A DNA stretch of 64,000 nt from Paramacrobiotus metropolitanus. Lineage: Eukaryota > Tardigrada > Eutardigrada > Parachela > Macrobiotidae. The stretch's first letter is position 1. Each line of letters opens with the position of its first letter. Made by a program: the position numbers and the translations under genes. Below, in pieces: positions 51,086-63,580 of this stretch. The notes beneath the pieces are model-generated. The model was not told the origin of the DNA. It worked only from the letters and a program-made list of their open reading frames with translations, and made no database searches. The stretch covers positions 558,001-622,000 of the forward strand of contig NW_026570256.1 of the NCBI RefSeq assembly GCF_019649055.1. The letters run 5' to 3'.

Positions 51086-52913
51086 CGGGCGGTGGATCCG
51101 TCCCGCGGGACGGTCCGGCGGACACGACGAATTCAGCCGACATAGTCGATCCGGGCAACGACTTCGACCCGTCCAGTATGGCACATCGGCCCGGTATCGT
51201 ATACCAGCTCGTGACGGCACCTCCTGGCTTTTCGAGTGGAGTGCTGCCAAACCCGGTCTAACCGGTATTTGCTAGCATCCGTGCAGACGCCCGGCATGAT
51301 GCTGCAGCTAAGCACGATTTGCTCGGACAGCCGATCGGCTCTACGTATCAGCTGGACATCATGATGCATCAGCCTGACGTAGCGTTGCAAAACTCCGTCA
51401 CCACGGGAAAATAGTTTGCTATGGCCGGATTTTAACTCGACCCGGCTCAGCGGCCAGCTGTCGGGGATTAGTGGTCGGCCGCGGTTGCACAACAACCCGG
51501 AGATGCATACGACCCGAACGAACAGTCCGGGAACTGGAAATCGTGCCACGGCGACCTACACGGACGGTGCGGCAGTCATCCCCAGTGCAAATGCGGGATC
51601 GGAAACAGGGTCAGCAGGATCGATCGGAAGGCTGTGACAAACGGATAATGAAAGTCATGGCCTTGATGACTTATATCGAGGAAGACCGCAGCCGCCGATA
51701 TAGGTTGGTCCAACCTCGACGAGACGTAGGAGAATCGGAGTCGGAGGAATTGATCAAAGTGCGATCGCGCCGCCGACAAGACTTAACTAGCCGTAAACGC
51801 GAAGTGAGGAGAGAGAGAAGGGATGCTAGAATTATTAGCACACCGGATACAGCAGAAAGCGTGTCGGGGAACAATGACCGCTGGAGCGCCAGACATGCTG
51901 TTCGTCGTAACAATAGGCGGCACTTCCCAGCCGACGCTGATGGAGAGCAACGACACGGTCGGCACTAACCGAGCACAGCAACCGGGCGGGCACTAACCGG
52001 AACCACAAAAACTCACTGAATTGCACATGCTCGGGCAAGCGCCGGTGCTGGCGACCACTCGGGACACGGATCTTCCTATGTTCGATAACGACATGCTAAA
52101 GTTCACGGATGGACAGTCGGTACTAACGGGGATGCTGAATTCATGGTCAAAGTGAGTGGGGATCTCACTGGTAATGCGGTGGACTGGGACCAGGTACAAA
52201 CGGCGGCCGAACCGGAGGAAGATTGGTCGTAGAGTTTGGATGGCCAAGTTTATGGCAAGATTCGCCGATCGTAATAAGGTATCGACGCCTTGGCGGAGGC
52301 CACCAGCCGGCGATACCGGCAGGAATACAAAACACCGGAAAAGTTTTGCGAGGCGATGACGGTCATCAAGTACCGAGGAAGCTTTCAGCAGAAGGTCGTG
52401 TTGCACACATTGCGTAAGGACGTGGACGACCTTGACCTGAAGCGGGCTTCTAACATCTGACCGAAATCGCTAAAAGAGTAATTAGGTGCGTCTGAGGGTA
52501 TGGCCGGGAAGCCTCGTGCACATCATCCACCCGCACTGGTCGTGCCTTACAGGGCGCAGTCGTTCAGACTATTCGCGCTGACCCTTCATCGCCTGCAACG
52601 AAGCCGGGCTGCACGTGGACTATCCTAGCGGCAGCTTATTAGGTCCAGTCAACACAAACACTGCCATCGACTCCACCACAGCAACTTCCACAGACGGCAC
52701 CCGAAATGGTGTTCGTGCCGGTGCAGTCATAGCCAAAGTATTGATTTTCACGAATAAACATTTGCCGTTAACTTGACTCCTGCAGCGGACGCCGCCACCG
52801 ATGCAGCACGGGCAGAGACAGTTGAACTTGCCTGGGTCATGGACGTAAGACAGCGTCCATGACGCAGGCAGGCCCAAAAAATAGTGCAGGGAGAGAGGAC
52901 ATCAGCGATAACT

Positions 52914-54190
52914 TGGTTTAAACCAATAGAACCAGCATTGAACCACCGGTGAACCAACGTATATCATGCACCAGTACGACACATCTCTCCCTGCACTCAC
53001 CCCACTTTGCTTGAACCCAGTAAGCCAAGTGAACCACGGTGAACCACCGGCCAACCAAAGTGGGGTAAGGCGCATGGAGAGATGTACGGTACATGAAATA
53101 TATTGGTTCACCGATGGTTCACTGGTGGTTCAATGATCGTTCACTGTGGTTCACTTGGTTTACTGGGTTCAAACAAAGTGAACCATCGGTGAACAGGAAG
53201 AGATAAGCGGTATATGAAATATGTTGGTTCATCGTGGTTCATTGGTGGTTCACTAACGATTCAGTGGTGGTTCACCGTGGTTCACTTGGTTTACTGGGCT
53301 CAAGCAAAGTGGAGTGAGTGCAGGGAGGGATGAGCGGTACATGAAATTTGTTGGTTCACCGGTGTTCCACCGTGTTTCACTTGGTTTACTGGGTTCAAGC
53401 AAAGTGGGGTGAGTGCAGGGAGAGAGGTGCGGTACATGAAATGTGTTGGTTTACCGGTGGTTCACTGGTGGTTCAATGGTGGTTCACCGTGGTTTGCTTG
53501 GTTTACCGGGTTCATCTCAAGTGGGGTGAGCGCAGGGAGAGATGTGCGGTACGTGAAATGTGTTGGTTCACCGGTGGTTCACTGGTGGTTCAATGGTGGT
53601 TCACCGTGGCTCACTTGGTTTACTGGGTTCAAGCAAAGTGGAGTGAGTGCAGGGAGGGATGAGCGGTACATGAAATTTGTTGGTTCACCGGTGTTCCACC
53701 GTGTTTCACTTGGTTTACTGGGTTCAAGCAAAGTGGGGTGAGTGCAGGGAGAGAGGTGCGGTACATGAAATGTGTTGGTTCACCGGTGGTTCAAGGGTGG
53801 TTCAATGGTGGTTCACCGTGGTTCGCTTGGTTTACCGGGTTCATCCCAAGTGGGGTGAGCGCAGGGAGAGATGTGCGGTACGTGAAATGTGTTGGTTCAC
53901 CGGTGGTTCACTGGTGGTTCATTGGTGGTTCACCGTGGCTCACTTGGTTTACTGGGTTCAAACAAAGTGGGGTGAGTGCATGGTGTTGGTGGTCGGTGGC
54001 TAACTGGTGGATCAGTTGGTTTGCTTGGCTTAAACAAAGACAGCTGAGAGCACGGGCAGGTGTCGGGCGCTTCGAGTCTGTTGGTCCATTAGTTTGACTT
54101 GGTTCTGTGCTTTTGGGGGCAGCGAGTTGCCGCTGTCACGGGAGTGGTTAAACGGCAGCTTGCTGCCTATACTTGGTTTAAACCAAGTGA
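52914..54190. repeat. Complex satellite with ~330-bp higher-order unit
   Basis: Built of 11-bp words (ggttcaccggt, ggttcactggt, ggttcaatggt) plus gcaaagtggggtgagtgcag segments. Monomers of about 95-125 bp combine into a 330-bp unit seen twice nearly identically (about 53340-53670 and 53670-54000). The left end (52914-53066) is inverted relative to the rest, and ggtttaaacc palindromes mark both borders. Confidence 0.92.
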
Positions 54191-57100
54191 ACCATTCATG
54201 GCCTAAGTACTGGTTCCAACCCATTGAACCCTTAATGTCCTAACTCAGACATTCTATGAGTGCAGGGGCAGCCAGGACTCGGGAACCAGGAGGCCTCGGG
54301 TATCCGAATCGAACTGGCCCGGCACGTCGCTCGGGACTATAGACGACCGATATCTTCTTCCAGCGGATGGAGCGGAATTTCAGGCGCTGCACTAAACTGA
54401 AACGGTCACCTGCCAACGTTGCATGGCGAACAACCATGCAACGGCAGCGTGCGGATTCGCGGCCGGCGACTGCAACCAGAATCCGTACCGATATGGCATC
54501 AGGATTGTCACCGTCAGTACTTAGCCAGATTATCGGTTGGCGCGGCGAGTCCTAAGAAGGCCGATTTAGCGCTTCCGTCTAAAGCACGTGTGGCCGAACT
54601 GCCGGCAACCGGGTTTTACGTTTCTGGGTTGACTGGAACCAAGGAACGCCCGTTCAGGAGACGCCCTGGTCGGCAACGGGAACAACCATGGTGGTGAATT
54701 CGGAGGTCGCTGCGGGACCAGCCAGAGCAGAGCGGGGCCAGCCGCGTGAAAAGTAAACGGTCAGTAAGCGCCGGCGGCTTATTCGACCGATGTCCACCAC
54801 CAAAGCCGCCGGACATAACTGCTGCGCTGTTTTGCTGCCACTAGCTCTGTTACAGGCTTGACACGTGAAGTAGTAGCACTAGACCACCAACCACATACAG
54901 TGGAACTTGTAGGAACACGGTCTTCAGACGGACTGGCGCTTCTAAGTGACCGGTTATTCGCCTTTATGATGGCGCAGCTATGGAACGAGGTGGAATTCCT
55001 TACCGAATCCTACCAATTCATCAACCTCTATAACAGCTACTTGAAAATGTAAGTAATTGAAAAATTGTAAAATGGGCTGAGAAATGTATTCGTTGTTCGA
55101 TGTAACGAGGGCTTGTCCTGTTTCCAGTAATGCTTTTTAAGTTAATTTTTGTCTTTGTTAGCGGTAGTCTAGTTCCATGTGCAAGAGTAATCCTGGTTGT
55201 TAAACAGATTAAATAACAACAACCACTGCAGCGGAATGGATTAACTGAGCGCCGGGTGGCCGTGAAGCCCCTAAGCTGCAAAGATTAGCACCGAGTAGAA
55301 CAAATGTGCCCAAGCAGCGAGCATTCGCTCCGGGTGGCCGAGGGGACCCTGCGGAACCCGGGCGAGCGCTTGGCGGCACAATGGGTTTCTTCCGACATGG
55401 GTGACGGGTTTGGCTCCGGCTTCTGAATGCGCCAGAGAATCCAACCTTTTTTAATCAGAATGCCCAACCGATTCCATGGGACAAGCTTACTAGCCTTCCA
55501 TAATGGAGTAATCGACTTTGCGGTTGAGGTGAATGCAGCAAAGATAAACGACGGAGTGACGGTAATCCTGCTTCCAGAGTAGTCGGGCAGAACAGGTGTT
55601 TGGGAAAATGGACGCAATCGGAGAAACCCCCACACTGCGCTGATTGCCGGCTGGTCATATCTAAGCTCGCATTCATAAATCCATCGGAGCGTAAGCGCCG
55701 GCTGACGAGCGGGAAGCTAGGCCGGAAGAAAATCCTGAAGTCTATCTCGTTACCAGAAGCGTGGGCCGACAGTGACGTCGATACACTGTTCCAACGGCAC
55801 TGGACCTGAAGCGTAGAATCGCCGTAGATTAAGAGATGCCTGAATAGCCGGACGGGACTCACCCGAAAATACTACACCGAGCAGCGACGTTACGCGACTG
55901 CCGACGATGGCATCAACCGGACCAATGTTGCCTTAGGGGATGCTGATCGAGCGGGTGAACTTTTCGAGAAGAGGGATGTTATTGGAGATCGCCCGGGTCG
56001 AAATGTATTTGAGTTTCATGAGAGACACATCGCCATGCCGAGGGCATTGTTGGTGTCATGTGCCACCCTGGCCAAAGATTTACAGAAGAGACTGAGCGAA
56101 GACAAGTCACCGGCCGAATGCTGGCGCCAGTATCACTACGCAACGCCAATACCTGCCATGCCGGTCGAACAAACGCCTGGTCCGATGCACTAGGCGACAA
56201 GCTGACAAGTGTTTTTTGACAAGCTACACCAGAAAACTCGAACGCCACCTGCTTCACAATACCTCCCGACCCCTCCACCGTGGTCGCCTTTCGTGCGCCC
56301 AAAATTTGTTTAAAAATCGAGGTCATCCCTTACTAATCGGTGACAAAGCGAGACTTTTTAAGATCCAGTACTGTCTAAGGATGTATTTCATCTGATTCTC
56401 TCCGAACCTCTGGGAGATTAGAACGGCGACTCAGATGTACTGCAAAATGTGGGAGGACGCCTATACTTGGGCAAGAAGACGAACAGGAGGAGGGACTGGA
56501 TCTGGTTATAAACTTCAAGAATTAAAAGGATGAAATCAACCCGCCGAATCCAAAACCAATGACAAATGCCCGACTATAACGTCATCGCTGACTGGCACGA
56601 GATGGGCACCGTGAATGGGCGAGTAAATAACGTGTCGGCCCCGCAAAAAACTTTGGAAATCGGCGTAGCAGAACTGTTTTGGACTGCACGGACTATTGAC
56701 GCGACGACACGCGATCTTCCCATTATGCAGTATCGTGACCCGACACCCGCCAGAATCATCTTCGAGATGGAAAACCTGGAACCCAAGAAAGAGAAGTTGA
56801 AGCTTCGGACCACTACGTTATGTGGAAGGGCGTCCGGTGTCGTAAACTGGATCAGCTGCAAGTTGCTGCGATGGTTTGTCGAGCCAAACTCCATGCGCTA
56901 GAACGTTATCCAGTCGCTGCACACGAGAACACGGCCACCTGCGTCGTAATGACGAAGACTATGGACGCGATACCACTGGGACCATATTTCAACGCAGGTT
57001 GACAAGTACTGTGTCAGCAGTCCGAAGTGTCAGCAAAGCAAGTTGCATCGTTTGCAGACGCCGGTGAAATTTCGAAAGTCAAAGAAAAGCGCCAGGTCGA

Positions 57101-58750
57101 GCGGCAGAAGCAGGCTATTTGGGACGTCATTTCATAGAGTGTTGTGCTAATGAAGTTTGACGTTGGCACAGGAAGGTGCCTTTCGTATCCTGCTTCGAAC
57201 AAACAGAAGACGCCACGAATTCGAATTCTTGCCATACTTTGCGATCAACGGCCGAGACATGCGATTCATTTCAGAAACGATTACTTGGTGCCGTTTCTGG
57301 AATCCTTTTCCCGGAGGACCATCCGACCGTCAAACAGTACATCAAGCGGATTCAGGAACAACTGTCAGAGACGAACCAACTTGCCAGAATCAAGACCGAT
57401 GCCGCTATCTTTGTATCGGGTCCATGATGTGGTGCACAATAACAAGAACCCGGAGCTGACTCTCAAAAAGTTTGGCATCGACATAGCCAATGAACGCGAC
57501 CCAACGCGGGTGGACCAGCACACCGGAAAGTGACGGATCATCGGATTTTCCTGGCTGAACGAAGTGCGGATACGGAACCGGTAGGCCGACAATGGGGTAT
57601 TCGTTAGTGTCGGCCGGCAGAAGAAATAGTCCGAGCCGGAGGAAGTCAAGGCCGGCCCGGAAGACACGGTTTGAATCGGCAGCAGAACCCTACGGCATCC
57701 TACCAGAAATCGGTCAACAACCGTAGCGGATGCCGTCGGGTTACTAACTCGCCAAAGCAAAATGGTCATTCGCCGCAGCACGTAAGAATGCCTCTAGAGT
57801 GCACCCGCCCAGTTGAGTGCAGTATTTTTCATCAAATGGGCGTGTAACAATAAGGATATTGAAAATGGCCGCGATGGATTTTATCGTTACAATCGTGCCC
57901 TTATATGGCTGCACGGATGAGGGGCTTGGATGGAAGCACGATGCCGGCATGACGATGTGACTTGGCTGCACAGTTCGGATCGAGTGTGACTTTACGGCCG
58001 GACGTGACTTTCCCCAAAGGAAGAAATAGATGTTGTGGCAGATCCTGGACCCAGCCCACATATTGCGACCTGAGAGGGATGGGACGGATGTCTTTCCTGG
58101 TTGCAAGGGTGCTACCTAGTCTCCATACCAAATAACAAAACAGTCGACCTACCCGATTGCCGAATTGAGCGGCACCTGGCGGGTAAGTTTTGCCTCACTG
58201 ATGCTGGCTAATGAGCAGACTGCCGGATTCCAAGTTCCACGGCTACGGATACGACCTGACTACAGCCGATGAGCTGTTCCAGCTCGACGATGCACATGCC
58301 GACCTGAAGTCGAGTTCTGCGATGCCAGGCGGGCAGCGTTGTGCTAACCGACGAGCGATTGCCGGAGTTCCGGCGCTCCTAAAGGATTGGCTTCGGTTGA
58401 TGAGCAGTTCCTTCACCCTTCAAAAACTTGAGAGCGGTTCAGAGCCGACCCGGCCACTGAGTTGGGCATCTGCATGGCCATCCGACCTGCTTGTGGCTGC
58501 TTTTAACGTGCCCAGATAAACGTTCCGCGGTACCGGGTGGGGTCGTTTTGCGACTCGCCGTCAGAACGGGTAAAACAGACTCGGTTGCCGTTATATGGTA
58601 CCGGGTGGGTCCATCTTAGCAACCGGCAACCATGGATTGCGGGAAACGTTGCCCCGGATCCGTTGGCCGGATACCGGTGCATGTTTGGCACACGGGCAAG
58701 GATGCTTTTCGAATAAGATCGGCCGGATACAAGCCCCACGCTAAAGGAGC

Positions 58751-59660
58751 CTAGTCTTCTTCATTTGCCATTATCAAGTTTTTACCAGAAGACTGGACTT
58801 GTTACTATACACTAACCCTGCATTTGACAAAAATTTGTACGCATTGAACGATACGGTGCTGTTTAGCCGGATAAACGTTCAGCCGATTGACGTTCTAACA
58901 TGCACTAGCTGCAAGCCGTTTATGTGAACGGTGAGTGCGCTCGTACAAGTGTGAGCGGCTGCACTGTAGAAATTTCCGTCAAGTGAAGGGTTAGGGTAAT
59001 GTATAATTTTACGGCACGGGATAGCTGATTTGCTCACTCGATGGTGATGCTTTCTCCAATGAAACAATGTTTTATCATAACCGTCCACACGTACACATAT
59101 CGATGCCGCAACAAAATGATGCCTCTACTACGGAGCTGCGGCAGCCGGCGTCCTGCCCCGATGTCGTTCGTTTCGTGCCACATGAGGTACTGGCCGATGG
59201 TGCATCGAATTCTGTATGCATACGATTTTGCAGGACTGCTGAATCTGGGGCGAAAAGTTCTGTCGGAGTATCCTTATACGGACATTTCGTTTAAGAACAA
59301 CTCGTTCTTGCGGCAAATGTTCGTATGGTGTTCGGTGCCATAAACCAGTTTATAATTTTCCTACTCCGCAAAAGTCTCGCGACCAAATGTCACACAACAA
59401 AACGGCAGCAAAACGAGTTGTCTCAAAACAAGTTTGCTGTTGCGACGAAATACCTGGGCCGAAATGCCCCATGACAAAATGTCTCGCAACCACTTAGGCT
59501 GTCACGCAATTTTTTTCCGAATTCGGAAGAAGCGTATATTCGGCGGTGGACCGTTTTCGTGATTTGTTGACTGGAGCAGACCTTTCGTTGAATGGTCTTT
59601 ATGGCGCCTATCTGATATCAAATACAAATTGTAGTCCCACTATCCGTTTCCGAATATTCA
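58751..59660. other. No supported gene
   Basis: The plus-strand open frame 59041-59343 overlaps another of equal length and has no clear features. About 59370-59510 has repeated aaaatgtc and gtctcgcaac words. Confidence 0.35.
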
Positions 59661-59822
59661 GCTTAGGACTAAAAAGACGCATATCCCCATACCCAGATAT
59701 CCGTGCGCATGTGGCAAGTGCAGTTGTACGACAACCGGATATTTTAGCTGAGTCGTACAGCGCACTGCGCCGCATGAGTTCGGCATGCTGTGGGTGGGAT
59801 TATGCGTCTTTTTGTCCTAAGC
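59661..59822. mobile_element. 162-bp foldback element
   Basis: gcttaggactaaaaagacgc at the left pairs with its complement at the right end over about 30 bp. Inner segments (gtgcagttgtacgac and gtcgtacagcgcac) also pair, so the whole element folds into one hairpin. Likely a MITE. Confidence 0.8.
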
Positions 59823-60040
59823 TGTACACTCAGTGAAATCCGTCCGCTCTCGACTAGATTCGTGCGCAATATTCTGTCCCAGTTTTAAAAGAGCCTTCCC
59901 AAGGATGTGCTTTTTTTAACGAATTCCTGCGAGACAACTGAAAGTCGGCTTACGGCAATAGGTCAAATCCAGGAGAAAATGTAGCTCTAGATGGCAGTAC
60001 GGTCCGCACCGTTTACCGTCGCAAATTATGTAGCTGCGAC

Positions 60041-60215
60041 CATAGTGCGGCAAAATAGCACAAGGCTGATTAAACGCAGTGTGCGGCAAACAAATGGCTG
60101 TTTTGCCTACCATACTGCGGCAAAATAGCTAAAGGCTATTTTAACGCAGTGTGCGGCAAAATAGCAAAAAGCTATTTTGACACACTGCAGAAAACTGCGG
60201 CAAAATAGCCTTAGC
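60041..60215. repeat. Hairpin-repeat array, array 3 (inverted orientation)
   Basis: The unit reads tgcggcaaaatagc...gctatttt, the reverse orientation of arrays 1 and 2; about four units. Confidence 0.85.
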
Positions 60216-61239
60216 CTGAAAGTGTCGACAAATGCATTACCGATTGCCAGGATCCCCCATCCCGTGAGAGCAGGAGCAATGGTTGATGATGAGGCGTTGT
60301 ACACATGGTCTAAACGATGGAGCAGAGAAATATCTTTTCCAAACTGATGGCAAAAATGTTTTGTTAGAAATAGGTTTGATTGAACTGAAGGAAATAGACG
60401 AGAAGGAGAAGTAAGTGCCTGTGCAGGGCATACTGAGTACAATCTATAAAAGCGGTTTTTGTTATACTTTTGAGGCTGCATAATTCGAGTCCTGATCACC
60501 CAAACCCTGCACGGTGAATAAGCAAATAAGACAAAGGACTGGTCGATTACTATCGGAAATCCATATTTCATGTATTAACGAGGTTAAGCGTTTCTTCCTG
60601 AGGAGCAACAAAAAGCTCCGTAAAAGCGATTAACGAGGTTTTTTTAGCTACAGCGTGATCTCGTCGGGTGAAATCGCTGCATTCCGTGTTTCTTCTTAAG
60701 GTTAGACAAAAGCTGAAGAATTGCCTAGAAGACTTATGGATCGCTCGAAAGTTATTCAGGTTTCGCCGGTTCGTCAGTTCTCAAGAGGGTTGATTACCCG
60801 TGAAAATTACCCGCACAATGTGAAACATCGAACTTATTCACTGGAATTTTATGAGAACACGGAGACTGCCGGAAAAATGAAATTTACAGTTTATTATCAT
60901 CCAGATGGTGCGCAATAAATTTTATAACGTTTTTTTTAAGACCGGGGCAGGTTATTGCATGAACTTTTTAAACATGACATTGTTGGCGCGAGATTACAAG
61001 AAAATTGTTTACCGAGAATGGACATGCGTGATAAACAGTTCACGTATTTATTGCACATTAGGCGGCTTTTCCCAAATCTTCGCTGATTTGTGATTCTATC
61101 TCAAAGTCAACATACTAAGTCTTGCAAAACAGTTGTTGACACCTGAAAAATCAGTATTTACATATTTTGCCTACAGATAAAATGGGACGGACATTGGAAA
61201 ATGTACAAAGTGTAGTTAGCGGCGACGGCAAGTATTTTA
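60216..61239. other. No supported gene; 3' flank of GPCR copy 4
   Basis: 60721-60918 encodes a short smooth peptide (YSLEFYENTETAGKMKFTVY) that may be an orphan exon or relic. Otherwise nothing supported. Confidence 0.3.
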
Positions 61240-62278
61240 TTAATAAAGTGAGAGAGTAGCCAGGGAAAATGTGGACCATATCTTAATCGGCTCTGATTTT
61301 CCTAATTTTCGATTTTTCCAACGAGGTTTCAAATTTTTGAAGACATTCTGGTTAAACACCAAACCAAAGAGAATGGGATCGTTCACCGATTCCACGGCAA
61401 ACAGACATGTGGTCACGTTAAAGTAATCCCGGTTCTCGAAGTCTATGAAACAGGCCGTCAGTGTGGCGCCCAACAGCGGCGTCCAACAGATCACCATACT
61501 GACCATCAGGATAGCCTGTACTTGCATACTCTTCTTCTGCGACCGCGACCGACCGACCGTGTTCATTCCCTGTTGTCCGGCCGCCGGTGCCCGCACTGGC
61601 GCTGTTCGTTGGAGGCTGGGACAGAGTCCTCTGTAAGATCTTGCGATGACGCTGCCGCTTATGCCAGATAACTGGGAACGTCAGTAAAATAACCACTTCC
61701 AGAATGATGTACACGATCAGAAACGTTGTTACATATGTACAGTACAAAACCGGTGGCGCATTGAGTTTTAGTTTACAACGGCCGTAGGCGGCAAAGGGTT
61801 CGCGGAAATACAGGGAATCCCGAACTAACTGCGGCAACACTGTGGTAAAGATGTATATCCACATCACGGCACAGATTCCGCCAGCCGTGACCTTTGACTG
61901 GTGAATCTTTTATTGGTGGGGGAAGATGACTGCCCATAAACGACCGAAAGAAATTATCAGGTGGCTAATGATCATTCCGGCCATGGCGAGGTATCTGGTG
62001 AGGAGACAGAAGTCCCAGACGTTGGATGTGCGGCATTGTGGGCAAACGAACACCAGAACGTTAAATAATTTGGCACAAGCGGTTTCGATAAATTTAGCGA
62101 TCAGCAGGTTGATTATATATAAGTAAATGGTGAACGCGCGATTGGTGACGGACGTGATGAGCACCGCAGTGTTCAACAGACCGTCGGTTATTGCGGTTAA
62201 TAGGTGAAAGATTTTGGTTAGTCCCCATTGCGGTGGAAAGGTGACGGAAGGAATTATTAAGGAGCTGTTGTTTACCAT
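61240..62278 (-). pseudogene. Rhodopsin-like GPCR, copy 4 (nonsense and frameshift)
   Basis: Starts MVNNSSLI at 62278 and reads through TM4's approach to ...AVIFPHQ, where a TAA (61910-61912) replaces the Tyr codon of the family's FPHHY. The same frame then continues with K-I-H, TM4 and TM5 to the third loop, where it shifts by one base near 61560-61580. The next frame supplies TM6 (VICWTPLLGATL), TM7 (NDPILFGLVF) and the tail. A small in-frame change also alters the ICL1/TM2 junction (NRAFTIYLYIINLL). With two disabling changes in otherwise well-kept sequence, it is a young pseudogene. Confidence 0.9.
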
Positions 62279-62389
62279 AATTATTGAATGTACGATTAGA
62301 GCAAAATTTTGCACTGCCGGTGGTTCCTTGAACGTGCGCTCGAATTTCCGTATGCATGTCCTTGTTGCAACAGAATATTTTTCTTTAAA

Positions 62390-62720
62390 TGCCATAGTAT
62401 AACTGTGATAAACTGCAATCGCTTTTATACCCAATATCCCTCAAGCATGCATCGTCTAATATCTCACGTTCAACATGACGGAGGCGGTAGGAAATTAGGC
62501 ATCAAATACAGTATGTCTATATATCCTCGCGAACTGAGCAATACATGGCACTCTGTCAGTAATCGAAATGAGAAATGTGTTCGGCTCATCTAACGATCAT
62601 CGCCTTGTAAGCATAATCTGCGTTTAATATTCCTCCGTGATTTACACAGTTAGAAAACAATTACCCAAATGAGATGTGTGTGTCTGGAAGGCACGCTTTA
62701 TATTGCGTGCTAAACCCGCT
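62390..62720 (-). promoter_or_regulatory. Conserved upstream region of GPCR copy 4
   Basis: Carries taactgtgataaactgcaat...aagcatgca (about 62398-62452) and the distal cctccgtga...aaacaattac block (about 62630-62665) shared with copies 2 and 3. Confidence 0.45.
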
Positions 62721-63580
62721 GCCCTTTTGTTTTTGTCGCACTTTGTGCGTTTGTGTCATATTATTTACACAGATTGTACCGCTGTGCGGCATTAAAGGGT
62801 CATGCTATAGATTTTGCAAGTTACAGCCATACCGTTCTCTCACAATAAAGAAAATTCGGACGGTTTGAGCGGAGTACTGCAAAAGCCACAACATGAACTG
62901 AGACACACAAGTGGGTGAGTCGCATGAAATTAAATCAAAAGATTCAACTCTGTCGCCACAATGATCATTCGGTGTCAACAACTATCACGCTAATCCGAGA
63001 AAATGTTTTTTTTCAGCTTAAGAGACTCCATTATCTGTAGCATAAAGAACTAGATTAAGCACCGTGATCCAAATATTGATTTGCTGTCTACCGATCCTTA
63101 CTAGTAAGAAGAATAAATAAAACTGGGTATCGGAAGATATTATTTTATGAAAACTGAAGAATAAGCACTTAACCTTCAGTTTTGATAAATTTTCTTTAGA
63201 TGCTCAGTTTTTTTTTCAGATTTTCTTCTCCCATACAGGCCGGTGATCTGTTGATCGATAATTAGAGCATGGAAATGCGTAACAAAGTATAGTTATCTGT
63301 AATTATGGCATACTGTATAAGGCGTTAAATAGCAATCTACCCAAATTTCGCCGATTTGTTATTCCATCTCAATGTAAAGTTAAAATTAATGATGAAGCAT
63401 GACACAACAGTTGTGTCAGTTTTAAAAGTAGTATTTACTGAATTACTGTTACGCCTAAAAGTGGACTTTAGAAAATGTACAGATTAAAATTAGCTACGCT
63501 GGCAACCATTATAACAATAAAATCGTGCAGAGAGCAGCAAGATAAACTGTGGACCATATCTAAACCGGCCTTGATTTTCC
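62721..63580. other. Empty paralogous sites; no gene
   Basis: This interval is the counterpart of 39.56-40.75 kb without the two MITEs found there. No coding sequence supported. Confidence 0.6.

Larger units (their letters stand above)
49951..58750. pseudogene. GC-rich block of decayed coding sequence, unidentified
   Basis: The base composition and codon-like texture differ from the AT-rich surroundings. Smooth peptide islands follow one another in changing frames, mostly plus strand: FDPSSMAHRPGIVYQLVTAP (~51.16-51.26 kb), HDLLGQPIGSTYQLDIMM (~51.31 kb), TRDTDLPMFDNDMLKFTDG (~52.07 kb), MPDYNVIADWHEMG onward (56566-56901), EISKVKEKRQVERQKQAIW (~57.07 kb), DHPTVKQYIKRIQEQL (~57.32 kb) and NPELTLKKFGIDIANERD (~57.45 kb). 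Each island ends in a stop or frame change within 50-100 codons. This is what a long protein-coding region (an old viral or mobile insertion, or a dead host gene) looks like after many indels. I recognise no family. A satellite (52914-54190) lies within it. Confidence 0.4.
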
